DNA of 64,000 nucleotides from JBMHDW01 sp049889175 (GTDB lineage: Bacteria; Pseudomonadota; Gammaproteobacteria; Comchoanobacterales; Comchoanobacteraceae). The translations under genes and the position numbers were made by a program. This document shows, in pieces, positions 37,395-45,630 of this stretch (position 1 is its first letter; each line of letters begins with the position of its first letter). The notes under the pieces were generated by a model. The model saw only the letters and a list, made by a program, of their open reading frames with translations, did not search any database and was not told the DNA's origin. The stretch is taken from NCBI GenBank assembly GCA_049889175.1, contig JBMHDW010000007.1, positions 110,607-174,606 of the forward strand, in the 5' to 3' direction.

Positions 37395-38597
37395 ATGTCA
37401 CAATTCAATAATCAAATTGCACCAGTATCAGCTTTAAGAGTTATGATTTTTACATTAATTCTGGTTGCTTGGATTCATACTTTATCAGATATTTATGCTC
37501 CGCTTCAGAGTGTTATGGCGAGCTATTTTCAAGTCGATCGAAACTGGATGCAGGGCAATATGGCATTTTTTATGTTATCAGTTGCATTCTCACAACTTTT
37601 TTATGGAGTTTATTCAGATATTAATGGCAGAAGAAAAGCTGTGTTATTGGGGTTTTTTATCATGCTGATGGGTAACTTTGTGATTGTAATGGCATCATCA
37701 TTTTGGGTGTTTACTTTAGGCCGCATCATTCAAGGTCTTGGTGCTGGTGCTGCTGCTGCAATGTGGCGATGTATTTTAAAAGACTGCTTTGATGGTCATC
37801 AATTGGTAAAAATGTGCTCGTTTGTGTCATTGGTATTTGTTATTTTTATCAGCACAGCACCTATGGTGGGTAGCTTAATCGCTACTCATTTGTCTTGGCA
37901 TTGGGTGTTTTTGGGGTTGTTGGCATTCAATTTTATTATTTTATTATCTTTTTATTGGGGGTTTCCTGAAACGCATCACCAGCGTTTACGCGATTGGTCA
38001 TTGGCAACTGTAAGATCAACATTTAAAACAATGTTAACCAGTCCAGCCTACATGGGGCGTTGCATTGCTGTTTTACTTACTTATGGCTCATTTTTTGCTT
38101 GGTTTGTTGCGGGTTCATTAATTATGACCGATACAATGGGCTTAAACCATGTTGTATTTAGTCAGTATTCGTTAATGGTATGTGGTGGGATGATGATTAT
38201 ATCCACCATCATTAACCAAGTATCTGTCAATCAATTGAGTTCGAATGTTCTTCTGTGTGGTGGTTGGATTTTGATGGTGCTTGGTGGATTGCTGATGGTT
38301 ATAATGTCGCAATGGCCATTATCGTTATTTCATTTATTTGTGCCTTTAGCAATTTTTGTTTTGGGTTCAGGTTTGATTTATCCCAATATACTTGGGTCTA
38401 TTATGGCACCATACCCTAAGCATGCTGGTTATGCTGGAAGTTTATATGGATGTATCCAAATTTTAGGAGCTGGATTAATGTCGTTATTAGTTGCTGTTTT
38501 GCCGGAAGATTCATCGATTTATTTAGGTGCTGTCTTTATCATAGGCGGCTTGGGTGCCATAGCTTTTTATACTTGGGCAGTTCGCTCTGATATCTAA
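37395..38597 (+). CDS. MFS transporter, Bcr/CflA-like (second of tandem pair)
   Basis: Paralogue of the preceding pump, 400 residues with twelve helices. Matching segments include DIYAPLQSVM, GRRKAVLLGF and IIQGLGAGAAAAMWRCILKD. ATG 37395 has AAAAGG 7 bases before it and is preferred over TTG 37389. The 3' part of this gene (38027-38597) has been copied downstream as a decaying fragment at 39005-39389, together with the small exported-protein gene that follows. Confidence 0.87.
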   Translation: MSQFNNQIAPVSALRVMIFTLILVAWIHTLSDIYAPLQSVMASYFQVDRNWMQGNMAFFMLSVAFSQLFYGVYSDINGRRKAVLLGFFIMLMGNFVIVMASSFWVFTLGRIIQGLGAGAAAAMWRCILKDCFDGHQLVKMCSFVSLVFVIFISTAPMVGSLIATHLSWHWVFLGLLAFNFIILLSFYWGFPETHHQRLRDWSLATVRSTFKTMLTSPAYMGRCIAVLLTYGSFFAWFVAGSLIMTDTMGLNHVVFSQYSLMVCGGMMIISTIINQVSVNQLSSNVLLCGGWILMVLGGLLMVIMSQWPLSLFHLFVPLAIFVLGSGLIYPNILGSIMAPYPKHAGYAGSLYGCIQILGAGLMSLLVAVLPEDSSIYLGAVFIIGGLGAIAFYTWAVRSDI

Positions 38598-38624
38598 ATA
38601 TTTATAATCATAAGATTAATTGTG

Positions 38625-38649
38625 TTTTTTTTATAATATGTACTATAAA
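38625..38649 (+). promoter_or_regulatory. Promoter of exported cassette gene 1
   Basis: An 8-base T-tract, then ATGTAC and TATAAA (38644-38649), 25 bases before the ATG. From here through the signal-peptide codons the DNA is nearly identical to two later copies. Confidence 0.6.
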
Positions 38650-38674
38650 GACCATAACTAAACAGGAGAAAAAA

Positions 38675-38989
38675 ATGCGATTAAAATCTCAATTATTGGC
38701 CATTATTGCGGCATCAACCATGATGATTAATATTCAAGCAGAGGAATCCGAAACAAATCAGTTGGTGAGAGATATTGCAAATAAAATAATGAGTTCATCG
38801 AAGTCAGACAAAATGTGTCAAGATATGTCAAAGAAAATTGTTAAAAATATGCCAAATGAAATGCATGAAGATATGTTATATCGAGAGGAAGATATGTTAT
38901 ATCGAGAGTGTGAAGGGGTGAGATCTTTAACAGAGCAAAAGGTGAAGGATGATTTTAACAGAGAGTTACGCCCCTCCCCATTACAATGA
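38675..38989 (+). CDS. Small exported protein, cassette copy 1
   Basis: A 104-residue protein. The signal peptide MRLKSQLLAIIAASTMMINI ending QAEE is almost identical to those at 39468 and 40117, but the mature part is different: Met/Lys-rich with a tandem HEDMLYRE/EDMLYRE repeat (21-base unit) and two cysteines. ACAGGAG lies just before the ATG. No known family; possibly a periplasmic or secreted peptide. Confidence 0.72.
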   Translation: MRLKSQLLAIIAASTMMINIQAEESETNQLVRDIANKIMSSSKSDKMCQDMSKKIVKNMPNEMHEDMLYREEDMLYRECEGVRSLTEQKVKDDFNRELRPSPLQ

Positions 38990-39004
38990 TTATAATATTC
39001 TGTA

Positions 39005-39389
39005 AACAATGTTAACCAATCTAGCCTAAATAGGGCGTTGCATTGCTGTTTTCTAACTTATGGCTCATTTTTTGATTGTGGGTTCATTAATGATGACTGA
39101 TACAATGGGTTTAAACCATATTGTATTTAGTCACTATGCGTTAATGGTATGTGGTGGAATGATGATTATATCCACCATCATTAACCAAGTATCTGTCAAT
39201 TAATTGAGTTCAAATGTTCTTCGGTCTATCATGGAACCATACTCTAAGCATGCTGGTTATGCTGGAAGTTTATATGGATGTATCCAAATTTTAGGAACTG
39301 GATTAATGTCGTTATTAGTTGCTGTCTTTATCATAGTCGGCTTGGGTGCCATATCTTTTTATACTTGGGCAGTTCGCTCTGATATCTAA
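39005..39389 (+). pseudogene. Decaying copy of the MFS transporter 3' end
   Basis: Similar to 38027-38597, the last 190 codons of the pump, but with two deletions (about 140 bases after TCGAATGTTCTT and about 35 bases near the end), several point changes and in-frame stops such as AGCCTAAATAGG. The stop and trailing bases of the parent are retained. It was duplicated together with the exported cassette that follows and has no intact product. Confidence 0.88.
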
Positions 39390-39416
39390 ATATTGATAAT
39401 TATCAAATTAATCATG

Positions 39417-39442
39417 TTTTTTTCTATACTATGTGCTATAAA
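39417..39442 (+). promoter_or_regulatory. Promoter of exported cassette gene 2
   Basis: T-tract, CTATACTA, TGTGC and TATAAA (39437-39442), an extended -10. It matches cassette copies 1 and 3 apart from scattered bases. Confidence 0.65.
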
Positions 39443-39467
39443 GATCATAACTAAACAGGAGAAAAAA

Positions 39468-39812
39468 ATGCGATTAAAATCTCAATTATTGGCCATTGTT
39501 GCGGCATCAACCATGGTAATCAATATTCATGCAAGTGAGGAACAAGAAAATATAGCTACAGGAGAGGATACAGTTAGGGATGAAATAGTAATCTCAAAAG
39601 GCAAGGAGGAGTTGAACGCAAGCGAAGCTAAAACTGACAGTCACGTAGAAGATCAAGCTACTGTTAGTGTGTATGATGATGAAAGTACAAGCATGATTAT
39701 TGAATCTAAAGGGTTTTTAAGTCTTGAATATCTAAGAAACCAAATGAAAACAGTAAAACAAAAAATGTTTGGAGACTCACAGGGTGATAGTCCCAATCAT
39801 GAATCACAGTGA
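39468..39812 (+). CDS. Small exported protein, cassette copy 2
   Basis: A 114-residue protein from ATG 39468, which has AACAGGAG upstream; an in-frame ATG at 39393 precedes the promoter and is rejected. The signal peptide is as in copies 1 and 3, with mature start near HASEEQ. The mature part is acidic (EEQENIATGEDTV, KEELNASEAKTD) with a Lys/Gln-rich end and no cysteine. It shares no clear mature similarity with copy 1 or 3. Confidence 0.72.
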   Translation: MRLKSQLLAIVAASTMVINIHASEEQENIATGEDTVRDEIVISKGKEELNASEAKTDSHVEDQATVSVYDDESTSMIIESKGFLSLEYLRNQMKTVKQKMFGDSQGDSPNHESQ

Positions 39813-40066
39813 AAGCTTAGTATGAAAGATAGTACAGCATATTTGATGATTTTGGAGAAACTGTTTCTATAAGTATGTCAATTGAATGATATGCTAATAC
39901 ATATGATTGGTGATTTTTGCCCGTATTTGATTCATTAAGTTCTTAGAGTTTCATTTGTTCTATTTAAAAAAGATTTATTTGCTAAGCTAGTTTGCATCAT
40001 AAAATAAAAAGTTATTTTCATCCTAATCGATAGCTAGATAAAAGTCGTTTCTATATAAAAATCATG
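39813..40066. other. Intergenic stretch between cassette copies 2 and 3
   Basis: AT-rich, with no gene I can support. A short readable frame near 39838-39890 (IFDDFGETVSISMSIE, then stop) may be a coding remnant. No terminator or repeat was recognised before the next promoter. Confidence 0.4.
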
Positions 40067-40091
40067 TTTTTTCTATACTATGTGCTATAAA
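40067..40091 (+). promoter_or_regulatory. Promoter of exported cassette gene 3
   Basis: T-tract, CTATACTA, TGTGC and TATAAA (40086-40091). It is nearly identical to the promoter of cassette copy 2, including the leader and Shine-Dalgarno. Confidence 0.65.
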
Positions 40092-40116
40092 GAACATAAC
40101 TAAACAGGAGAAAAAA

Positions 40117-40425
40117 ATGCGATTAAAATCTCAATTATTGGCCATTGTTGCGGCATCAACCATGATGATTAATATTCATGCAGAAGATCATAAAGACAAT
40201 GTTGATAAGCGCCTTACTGATACGTCAACCACAATTTCAGATTCAATTGAAGAATTAAAATCAGTTAAAGATGCTATTATTGAATATATCCATCATCTCA
40301 TTTGTAAGGTAGTGGGTTGTGGTGATGATGCATCTCTGGAAACAGCAATCAAAAACAAAATGGAAGATACTGGAGAAGATAAAACTACTGTTGGTGAAGG
40401 TGTTTTAGATGATTCCTCTAATTGA
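40117..40425 (+). CDS. Small exported protein, cassette copy 3
   Basis: A 102-residue protein. Signal peptide MRLKSQLLAIVAASTMMINI then HAEDHKDN. The mature part is acidic, predicted helical, with two cysteines (HLICKVVGCG) and a Glu/Asp-rich end. Unlike copies 1 and 2 it is not preceded by an MFS fragment. A second small frame starts inside its last codons. Function unknown. Confidence 0.72.
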   Translation: MRLKSQLLAIVAASTMMINIHAEDHKDNVDKRLTDTSTTISDSIEELKSVKDAIIEYIHHLICKVVGCGDDASLETAIKNKMEDTGEDKTTVGEGVLDDSSN

Positions 40426-40694
40426 TTGCTTTAAAAAGGCTGATTGGGAAGAAAATGAAATTATTCATTATATGAAAAATCAAGATTCTGAACATTTGTC
40501 TGATTTTTATAACAATTGTCATGAAAATCCAGAATGCGCATCAGATGTTTTTCTTGAGTGAACTTTTTGTTTCGGATGATGCCTCTAAAAAGGTTCTCAT
40601 AAGATGTATTGGAGATGTTGGTTGGGATGGTCAAAAAATTGATGTTTATATTGATGCCACTTCTAACCCATTAATAGGCTTTTATGATAAGTGA
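40409..40694 (+). pseudogene. Remnant of an unknown gene split by frameshifts
   Basis: Two overlapping frames, 40409-40561 (50 residues from MIPLIDCFKKADWEE) and 40545-40694 (49 residues ending TSNPLIGFYDK), read smoothly into each other if one frameshift near 40545 is allowed. The composition looks protein-like (GDVGWDGQKIDVYIDA). Neither has a good ribosome site. It may be the 3' part of cassette gene 3 after a frameshift, or a separate lost gene. Confidence 0.4.
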
Positions 40695-41018
40695 ATTGAT
40701 GATTCATAATTAATAAAAGAGGGTTATTGATATTAATCATCTGTAGCTACCTGTTATTGTTTAGTAAAAAGCATTAATCATTGGTCGTTTTAGGGTGTAG
40801 TTGAAAAACTTCTTGAGGGCTTAATAGTTTTTTCACGAATTCATCACTAATCCTATAATGCACATCATGACGATGTTTCTACTGAGTCACTAACAATGAT
40901 GAATTTACATTCATTACATTGAGGTGATCGATGATACATAACTGGTATCAAATAATGGTTGTTGAACATTTATAGAGTATAAATTAAATTTAAACATATG
41001 AAAAATATATTATTTATG
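40695..41018. other. Intergenic stretch with possible coding remnant
   Basis: No intact gene seen. On the minus strand at 40774-40875 a short open frame without a start reads YRISDEFVKKLLSPQEVFQL, then HPKTTND and a stop, and looks like the C-terminal end of a lost gene. The part from about 40913 resembles the region before the gene at 41900, including a degraded version of the terminator-like inverted repeat. Confidence 0.4.
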
Positions 41019-41044
41019 TTTTTTTAAAGGTTGTGTTCTATAAT
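41019..41044 (+). promoter_or_regulatory. Promoter of exported repeat protein 1
   Basis: T-tract (41019-41025), AAAGGTTGTGTTC and TATAAT (41039-41044), 28 bases before the ATG. The same sequence stands before the paralogue at 41900. Confidence 0.65.
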
Positions 41045-41072
41045 ATGTATGAGTTAATACAAGGAGATTATA

Positions 41073-41696
41073 ATGAAAAATAAATTATCACTAACAGTAG
41101 CTTTAGCCGTAGGTTTCTCATCAGCACCAGCTATTTACGCAATGGGGCATGAATCAACTGATGAGGGTCATTATACCCATCAACCAACGGTACAAAATAT
41201 TGAGGAGTTTAATGTAGGTCATGAATGTGATTGTGTGGAACCAGACATGCTGATGGAGCAGCAGGGTTTAGATCCCAGCGTAATGATGATGAATCATGGT
41301 GGATTAGATCAAGAGGTTATACGCTCATTAGAAGCTAGTATTGACCCTAGACAAATACTGAATATTCCTGCAGATCATCATACAGCAGAAACTTCATCTG
41401 ATCCAGCAATGTGGAGGGGGGGGGTAATCATTAATATTACCTTTGATGGTTACAGATTATTACTTGAAAAGCTCTCAGAAATGGATCAGTTGAGTCTTCA
41501 CGCTAGTCACCATAGAGGAGCAGAAATTTTAATTGATCCAGAAATGTGGGGGTGGCCAATGATTGATAATATCTTTGATGGTTACAGATTATTACTTGAA
41601 AAGATTCCTGAGGACTCGAGTGATGTAGGTCCAGAGGTATTTATTTTAGATGAGCATGGCTTACCAATCGAGCAAAGAAAAGACATAAAACACTGA
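41073..41696 (+). CDS. Exported Met/His-rich repeat protein 1
   Basis: A 207-residue protein with a signal peptide (MKNKLSLTVALAVGFSSAP, AIYA). The mature part is rich in Met, His, Asp and Pro and carries a repeat built on FDGYRLLLEKL plus a preceding DPAMW/DPEMW. One CDCVEP motif is shared with the paralogue at 41900. An 8-base G-run (41417-41424) lies in the reading frame of this AT-rich gene. Strong AAGGAG before the ATG. Metal binding is conceivable from the composition but no known site is visible. Confidence 0.75.
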   Translation: MKNKLSLTVALAVGFSSAPAIYAMGHESTDEGHYTHQPTVQNIEEFNVGHECDCVEPDMLMEQQGLDPSVMMMNHGGLDQEVIRSLEASIDPRQILNIPADHHTAETSSDPAMWRGGVIINITFDGYRLLLEKLSEMDQLSLHASHHRGAEILIDPEMWGWPMIDNIFDGYRLLLEKIPEDSSDVGPEVFILDEHGLPIEQRKDIKH

Positions 41697-41724
41697 ATCT
41701 ATAAGATTAGATTTTAAATAAGAG

Positions 41725-41771
41725 TCATGCATCATCCATTACTTTGAAGTGATTGATGATGCATGATTTTT
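41725..41771 (+). terminator. Intrinsic terminator
   Basis: A perfect 12-base inverted repeat TCATGCATCATC / GATGATGCATGA with an 18-base loop, followed by TTTTT. It lies 29 bases after the stop of the exported repeat protein 1 gene. Confidence 0.8.
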
Positions 41772-41846
41772 ATCAAAGAATGGCTGTTAAATGTTGATAG
41801 ATAACAAATTAAGCTTTAAATGCATGAAAAATATAATTATTTCATG

Positions 41847-41872
41847 TTTTTTTAAAGGTTGTGTTCTATAAT
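41847..41872 (+). promoter_or_regulatory. Promoter of exported repeat protein 2
   Basis: Same T-tract, AAAGGTTGTGTTC and TATAAT (41867-41872) as before the gene at 41073. Confidence 0.65.
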
Positions 41873-41899
41873 ATAATTAGTTAATACAAGGAGATTATA

Positions 41900-42592
41900 A
41901 TGAAAAATAAATTATCACTAACAGTAGCTTTAGCCGTAGGTTTCTTATCAGCACCAGCTATTTACGCAAAGGATCATGAATCAACTGATGAGGGTCATCA
42001 TATCCGTAAACCAACGGTAGATATTATTAATGTAGGTCATGAAATTGGAGGTAGTGAATTTGCAGGTCATGAAAATGTAGTTGATGAATGTAATTGTGTG
42101 GAGCCAGACATGGTGAGGGTTGGGCAATATTTAGATCCTAGTGAAATGATGATGATGATGATGCAAAATGGTGTATCTGATCCAGGGGTTATACACTCAA
42201 TATTAAATACTGGTGCTGACCCTAGAATACTGAGTATTCCTGTTGATCATCATGGACCAGCAGAAACTTCATCTGATCCAGCAATGTGGGGTGAGACAAT
42301 CATTGATATTACCTTTGATGGTAATAGATTATTACTTGAGAAGCTTCCTGAGGGGATTGCACATCCAATGCAATTTCATTTAGATGATCAAGGCTTTGAA
42401 ATTACCTCTGATGGTTATAGATTATTACTTGAAACGCTTCCTGAGGCACAGATGATTGTAGTTCCAATGCCATTTCATCCAGATGATCAAGTCTTACCAC
42501 CAGTACCAATTGAGCAAGTCTTACCACCATTACCAACTGAGCTAGACTTACCACCAGTACCAACTGAGCAAAGAAAAGACATCAAACACTAA
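41900..42592 (+). CDS. Exported Met/His-rich repeat protein 2
   Basis: Paralogue of the gene at 41073, 230 residues, with an almost identical signal peptide. Shared marks are ESTDEGH, CNCVEPDM, ETSSDPAMW, the FDGNRLLLEKLPE / SDGYRLLLETLPE repeats and the end EQRKDIKH. It differs by a run of six methionines encoded by ATG repeats (about 42146-42163), and a Pro-rich tail of LPPVP(I/T)EQ-type units before the end. Upstream leader and downstream terminator are also duplicated, so a whole transcription unit was copied. Confidence 0.75.
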   Translation: MKNKLSLTVALAVGFLSAPAIYAKDHESTDEGHHIRKPTVDIINVGHEIGGSEFAGHENVVDECNCVEPDMVRVGQYLDPSEMMMMMMQNGVSDPGVIHSILNTGADPRILSIPVDHHGPAETSSDPAMWGETIIDITFDGNRLLLEKLPEGIAHPMQFHLDDQGFEITSDGYRLLLETLPEAQMIVVPMPFHPDDQVLPPVPIEQVLPPLPTELDLPPVPTEQRKDIKH

Positions 42593-42619
42593 ATCTATAA
42601 GATTAGATTTTAAATAAGA

Positions 42620-42671
42620 GTCATGCATTATCCATTACTTTGAAGTGATTGATGATGCATGACTTATCTTT
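42620..42671 (+). terminator. Intrinsic terminator, second copy
   Basis: A 13-base inverted repeat GTCATGCATTATC / GATGATGCATGAC with one G-U pair and the same loop as the terminator at 41725, followed by TTATCTTTT. It lies between convergent genes and could serve both. Confidence 0.7.
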
Positions 42672-42686
42672 TATGCTGTTGATGGG

Positions 42687-44210
42687 TTATGTATCCAGTG
42701 ATTGGATAAAGGTTTTTGATTGGTGGGATATTTGTTTTTTAATGTCATCATCCATACGATCATAGGTGCGGTACATCATTGCAATTCGTGGGTTTTTGGC
42801 AAATAATTCACGGTTTTTTATCAAGAAGTTCCAATATAAATAATTGAACGGACAAGCCTTTTCTCCTGTTTTTTCTTTAGGATTGAATTGGCAAGATTGA
42901 CAATAATTAGACATTTTATCAATATAGCGACCACCAGCTGCATAGGGCTTACTGGCAAAAACGCCACCATCTGCAAAAAGAATCATGCCGGTTACATTCG
43001 GTAGCTCAACCCAGTGATGAGCATCAGCATATACGATATAATACCATTCATTGACTTCTTTGGGTGATAATCCTGTCAATAATGCGAAATTACCCAAGAC
43101 CATTAATCGTTGTATGTGGTGTGCATAAGCATTTTCTCGGGTTTCAGAAATACACTGCTTCAAGCAGTTTAATTCGGTATTAGCATCCCAAAAAAAGTTT
43201 GGTAAAGATTGGGTTGCATTCAATACATTGGTGTGTTCATAGTCAGGCATTTTCAACCAATAGATACCACGGATAAACTCGCGCCACCCCAAAATTTGGC
43301 GAATAAACCCTTCAACGGCGTTAATTGGTGCATTGTTGTTATAGGCTACTACTGCTGCATCAATGCATTCTTTGGGTTTTAAAAGGCCAATATTAAGATA
43401 AAAACTGATGTGCGCATGGTACATCCAAGGTTCATTCATCAGCATGGCATCTTGATAATCACCAAATAGATGAAGCCGTTGCTGGATAAATTGATCAAGT
43501 ACTTTTTTAGCTTGAGCTCTTGTAACAGCATAAGAAAAGGGCTCCAAAGAACCAAAATGATCAGCAAAGTATTCTTTGACTAGATGGATGGCATCTTGGG
43601 TATGATGGTCAGGTGTAAAGGTTTTTGGACTTGGAATAATAACATTTTTAGGTGGTTTTTTTCGATTGTCAGCATCGTAGTTCCATTGGCCACCTTCAGG
43701 TTCGTGTCCAGACATAAGTATCTGGTGCGTTACACGCATATGACGGTAAAAATATTCCATGCGTAATTGTTTTCGGCCCTGTGACCATTGTTCAAATGCA
43801 TCAATTGTGCATAAAAATCGATCATCCTCAATAATGTTGACAGGGCATTTCAACGTATCATGCCACTGTAGCATTTCATGATGTAAGGCATAGTGATTCG
43901 AGTGCGTAACAACAAGCTGCTTGGATGATTTTTTTGTAAGGTAGCGTTTAACTTCAGTGAGCCATTGATGGGTATTTTCTGGGTGGTTATAGGTAACGTA
44001 GTCTACGTGATAACCGTTTTCTACTAAAAGATCACGAAAATGCCTCATGGCTGAAATCATAAGTACTATTTTTTTTTGATGATGTTTGACTTCGGTGAAA
44101 TATGCAGAGATTTCACACATGAGTATCGAGTCAGTCTTGGGGTTAAGTATACGAATACTAGATAGATCTAATGAAAGTTGATCTGGAAGGATAAGACATA
44201 ATTGAGACAC
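42687..44210 (-). CDS. Iron-sulfur bacterial (6-4) photolyase/cryptochrome (FeS-BCP type)
   Basis: DNA photolyase-family flavoprotein with a [4Fe-4S] cluster. Cys349, Cys437, Cys440 and Cys453 fall one residue from the cluster ligands I recall for Agrobacterium PhrB (350, 438, 441, 454), and the end has YCQSCQFNP and ACPFNYLYWNF. HIQRLMVLGNFALL and GMILFADGG are also typical. Such enzymes repair (6-4) photoproducts using FAD and blue light. The gene begins with GTG overlapping the TAG of the class I photolyase gene by one base, so the two are coupled. Confidence 0.93.
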   Translation of the reverse strand: MSQLCLILPDQLSLDLSSIRILNPKTDSILMCEISAYFTEVKHHQKKIVLMISAMRHFRDLLVENGYHVDYVTYNHPENTHQWLTEVKRYLTKKSSKQLVVTHSNHYALHHEMLQWHDTLKCPVNIIEDDRFLCTIDAFEQWSQGRKQLRMEYFYRHMRVTHQILMSGHEPEGGQWNYDADNRKKPPKNVIIPSPKTFTPDHHTQDAIHLVKEYFADHFGSLEPFSYAVTRAQAKKVLDQFIQQRLHLFGDYQDAMLMNEPWMYHAHISFYLNIGLLKPKECIDAAVVAYNNNAPINAVEGFIRQILGWREFIRGIYWLKMPDYEHTNVLNATQSLPNFFWDANTELNCLKQCISETRENAYAHHIQRLMVLGNFALLTGLSPKEVNEWYYIVYADAHHWVELPNVTGMILFADGGVFASKPYAAGGRYIDKMSNYCQSCQFNPKEKTGEKACPFNYLYWNFLIKNRELFAKNPRIAMMYRTYDRMDDDIKKQISHQSKTFIQSLDT

Positions 44211-45622
44211 TACAGATGATCCTTTCTGGTTGATTTTAATGCTTCTAGAGCATCTAGACGAGATTGTTTTAGGTCAACAATAGGGTGTGGGTAGTTTTTA
44301 CCTAATACCACATTTGCTTGGGCAAGGATCAATGGCGGTGCCTGCCATGGCGCAAATAAATAGGGTGTTGGAAGTTGGCTTAATTCAGGAAGATATTGAC
44401 GAATATAAGTGCCATCAGGGTCAAACTTTTCACCTTGTGTTACTGGATTAAAAACCCTAAAATAAGGCGCAGCGTCGGCGCCGCAACCAGCAATCCATTG
44501 CCATCCAGCGCTGTTATTAGCAAGATCAGCATCCAACAAGCAATCCCAAAACCAGCGTTCACCATGGTGCCAGTGTTGCTGTAAGTTTTTGACCAGAAAA
44601 GAGCCAACAACCATGCGAACTCGGTTGTGCATGAATCCAGTTTGATACAGTTCGCGCATACCGGCATCTACCATTGGAATACCAGTTTTACCTTGTTGCC
44701 AAGCGCTCAGCTTGTGACGGTCATGTTGCCATGGAAAAAGATCAAACTTTTTTTGCAGATTTTGCCATTGCATGGTGGGGTAATGATGAAGTAAGTGATA
44801 GGAGAATTCTCGCCAACCCAGTTCTGAACAAAAATGATCAACATTGTTATCATCTTGCCAACTTTTTATTGTATACCAGATTTGATTTGGGGATATTTGG
44901 CCCCAATGGAGGTAAGGTGACAATCGAGATGTATAGGGTTTGCTCGGAAAGTTTCGGCCCTCTTTATAATGTGATAGGCCATTGTTAATGAATGATTTAA
45001 GTTGATCGTGTGCGCCTTGCTCAGTTGGTTTCCAGTGGCTCATCATGTTAATGTGCCAGTTTTTTTGAGGGAGCAATGCTAAATCATCGAGAGCTAAGGA
45101 GTCAGCATGATGTATTGTGTTTATCTTTTGGGGAGCCGGTAAGGGGGTTCTGGGTTCAACAGCATTCAAACAGCCCTTACGGTAGAAGGGGGTAAATACT
45201 TTATAATGGCTACCGTCTTGTTTTTGAACTTGCCAAGGTTCCCAGAGTAATTGACCATTGAAGGACTGTACGTTGATGTTCTTTTTTTGAAAATGCTCTT
45301 TGATTAAGGTGTCTCGTTTGATGCTATGTGGCGTGTAGCATCTATTCCAGAAAATACTTTCTATATCATGGTCTTGCGTTATTTTTGTTAGAATTTCTAT
45401 AGGGTTTCCAGAGAAGAAGTTTAGATGATGATTGAGTGATTCATTCACATCCTTCAGTGCATGATGTAACCAACATAAAGATGCTTGTCCAGTTTGCTCT
45501 TCTGTTGGGGTTGAAGTGTCATAAATATAAATACATAGAACTTTTCCAGTGTTTGCTGCTTGTGTGAGCGCAGGATTATCATGAAGTCTTAAATCGTGTC
45601 TTAGCCAGTAAAGAGTTGTCAT
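44210..45622 (-). CDS. phrB: Deoxyribodipyrimidine photolyase (class I CPD)
   Basis: Light-driven repair of cyclobutane pyrimidine dimers. The N-terminal antenna domain (YWLRHDLRLHDNPAL) is followed by the FAD domain with GWREFSYHLLHHYPTM, WQQGKTGIPMVDAGMREL, TGFMHNRVRMVVGSFLVKNL and DADLANNSAGWQWIAGCGADAAPYFRVFNP. At 470 residues it matches E. coli PhrB (472). It lies between an SDR gene and the iron-sulfur photolyase, with gaps of 8 bases or overlap, as an operon. Confidence 0.96.
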   Translation of the reverse strand: MTTLYWLRHDLRLHDNPALTQAANTGKVLCIYIYDTSTPTEEQTGQASLCWLHHALKDVNESLNHHLNFFSGNPIEILTKITQDHDIESIFWNRCYTPHSIKRDTLIKEHFQKKNINVQSFNGQLLWEPWQVQKQDGSHYKVFTPFYRKGCLNAVEPRTPLPAPQKINTIHHADSLALDDLALLPQKNWHINMMSHWKPTEQGAHDQLKSFINNGLSHYKEGRNFPSKPYTSRLSPYLHWGQISPNQIWYTIKSWQDDNNVDHFCSELGWREFSYHLLHHYPTMQWQNLQKKFDLFPWQHDRHKLSAWQQGKTGIPMVDAGMRELYQTGFMHNRVRMVVGSFLVKNLQQHWHHGERWFWDCLLDADLANNSAGWQWIAGCGADAAPYFRVFNPVTQGEKFDPDGTYIRQYLPELSQLPTPYLFAPWQAPPLILAQANVVLGKNYPHPIVDLKQSRLDALEALKSTRKDHL

Positions 45623-45630
45623 GTTGATTA

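Noticed and set aside
38625..40425. Idea that the exported cassettes form an insertion element
   Set aside because: No transposase, no terminal inverted repeats and no target-site duplication could be seen at the cassette borders.
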